Source of the DNA: Streptomyces sp. NRRL F-6676
Lineage (GTDB): Bacteria; Actinomycetota; Actinomycetes; Streptomycetales; Streptomycetaceae
Direction: 5' to 3'
NCBI RefSeq assembly: GCF_000725625.1
Contig: NZ_JOHS01000021.1
Coordinates: forward strand, 1-64,000
DNA: 64,000 bases
A program made the position numbers and the translations under genes. The notes under the pieces are model-generated. The model saw only the letters and a list, made by a program, of their open reading frames with translations. It did no database searches and had not been told where the DNA came from. This document shows, piece after piece, positions 63,547-64,000 of the stretch; within the stretch, counting starts at the first letter, position 1; every line of letters begins with the position of its first letter.

Positions 63547-64000
63547 TCAGGCGGGGGTGGTCCAGCGTTCTTCGCCGTCGTGCGGCTCGCCGGTCCGTCG
63601 CATGCCGAGGGCCGCCGCGACGGCGGCGGAGGCACGGTGGTCGGGGTGCACGTGGGCCGTGAGCGTCCGGACGCCCTGGGCGCGCAGCCAGTCGGCCATC
63701 ACGGCGGCGCCCTCCTTCGCGTAGCCGTCGCCCTGGAAGGCGTGGCCGACGACCCAGGCCAGCTCGGCGTCCAGCGGCGGGGAGCCGCCGGGCCGGGACA
63801 GCGTCGCCTGCACGGTGCCGACCAGCACGCCGTCGGCCCGCCGCCGCAGCATCCAGTTCAGCCAGCCCTGTGCGTGGTCGGGCGAGTGCCCGACCGACTG
63901 CCGCCGGTAGCGCCGCGCCAGCTCGTCGCGGTCCGGCGGGGTGCCGCCGATATAGGTGTGCAGGCGTGCGTCGTCGAGGAAGGCCATGGCCTCGTCCGCG
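63547..64000 (-). CDS. GNAT-family N-acetyltransferase, N-terminus outside the window
   Basis: At least 150 residues visible. The frame stays open to the window edge (ADEAMAFLDDARLHTYIGG), which is the usual first strand of RimJ-type acetyltransferases, so the true start is probably beyond 64000. LAWVVGHAFQGDGYAKEGAAVMADWL is the acetyl-CoA motif A (QGxGYAKE), and VHPDHRASAAVAAALGM is motif B. Substrate unknown, perhaps a protein N-terminus or small molecule. Confidence 0.85.
   Translation of the reverse strand, partial: ADEAMAFLDDARLHTYIGGTPPDRDELARRYRRQSVGHSPDHAQGWLNWMLRRRADGVLVGTVQATLSRPGGSPPLDAELAWVVGHAFQGDGYAKEGAAVMADWLRAQGVRTLTAHVHPDHRASAAVAAALGMRRTGEPHDGEERWTTPA

Overview
The window is chromosomal DNA of a Streptomyces or a close relative. 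It is very GC-rich, with third-position G/C bias in almost every gene and frequent GTG starts. The gene order follows, as I remember it, the Streptomyces coelicolor core arm around SCO4209 (gpmA), SCO4228-4230 (phoU, phoR, phoP), SCO4232-4240 (carD, ispD, ispF, cysS, rlmB, a DoxX protein, a nucleotidyltransferase, msiK), SCO4277-4296 (terD, arfB, cdgB, nagA, a ROK kinase, otsB, otsA, gpgS, thrC, a ThiS-like protein, a cold-shock protein, groEL2).

Layout. 1-2.3 kb: two small orphan genes (an unknown protein and a Cas2-like protein) in atypical DNA. 2.4-20.0 kb: core genes. These are phosphoglycerate mutase, an MFS transporter, a Cys-rich peptide with PhoU divergent from the PhoR-PhoP two-component system (a clear PHO box lies between them), a lipoprotein, CarD, the IspD-IspF pair of isoprenoid synthesis, CysS, an rRNA 2'-O-methyltransferase, a DoxX membrane protein, a sugar nucleotidyltransferase and the multi-sugar ABC ATPase MsiK. 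20.3-37.0 kb: a complete actinomycete integrative and conjugative element (AICE) of about 16.7 kb. It sits in a tRNA-Thr(TGT) gene and is bounded by a perfect 44-bp direct repeat. 37.0-64.0 kb: core again. It holds a rhomboid-like protein, transporters, a pentapeptide-repeat protein with a decayed repeat field beside it, TerD, ArfB, a flavin reductase, CdgB, the N-acetylglucosamine catabolic block with DasR-like sites, trehalose synthesis (OtsA/OtsB), glucosylphosphoglycerate synthase, threonine synthase behind a SAM-I riboswitch, a cold-shock protein, GroEL2 behind two CIRCE elements, and an old yellow enzyme.

The AICE reads from left to right as tyrosine integrase, excisionase, an iteron-rich region, helicase-like Rep, primase-polymerase, Spd-like membrane proteins, a TraB (FtsK-like) DNA pump, then a tightly coupled run of small genes all read leftward. 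A GntR (KorSA-like) regulator with inverted-repeat operators is read rightward. The right part carries cargo: a glycosyltransferase coupled to the regulator, a membrane-anchored unknown, an FkbM methyltransferase and an AT-rich PIN plus PD-(D/E)XK fusion nuclease.

The most interesting signal is in the coupled run (31.4-28.3 kb). A short transmembrane protein resembling the PycTM effectors of Pycsar anti-phage systems and a one-TM GGDEF cyclase that lacks the RxxD inhibitory site are separated by only one gene and joined through 4-bp overlaps. This suggests a nucleotide-signalling, defence or exclusion module built into a conjugation operon. The second candidate is the two-nuclease fusion protein next to attR.
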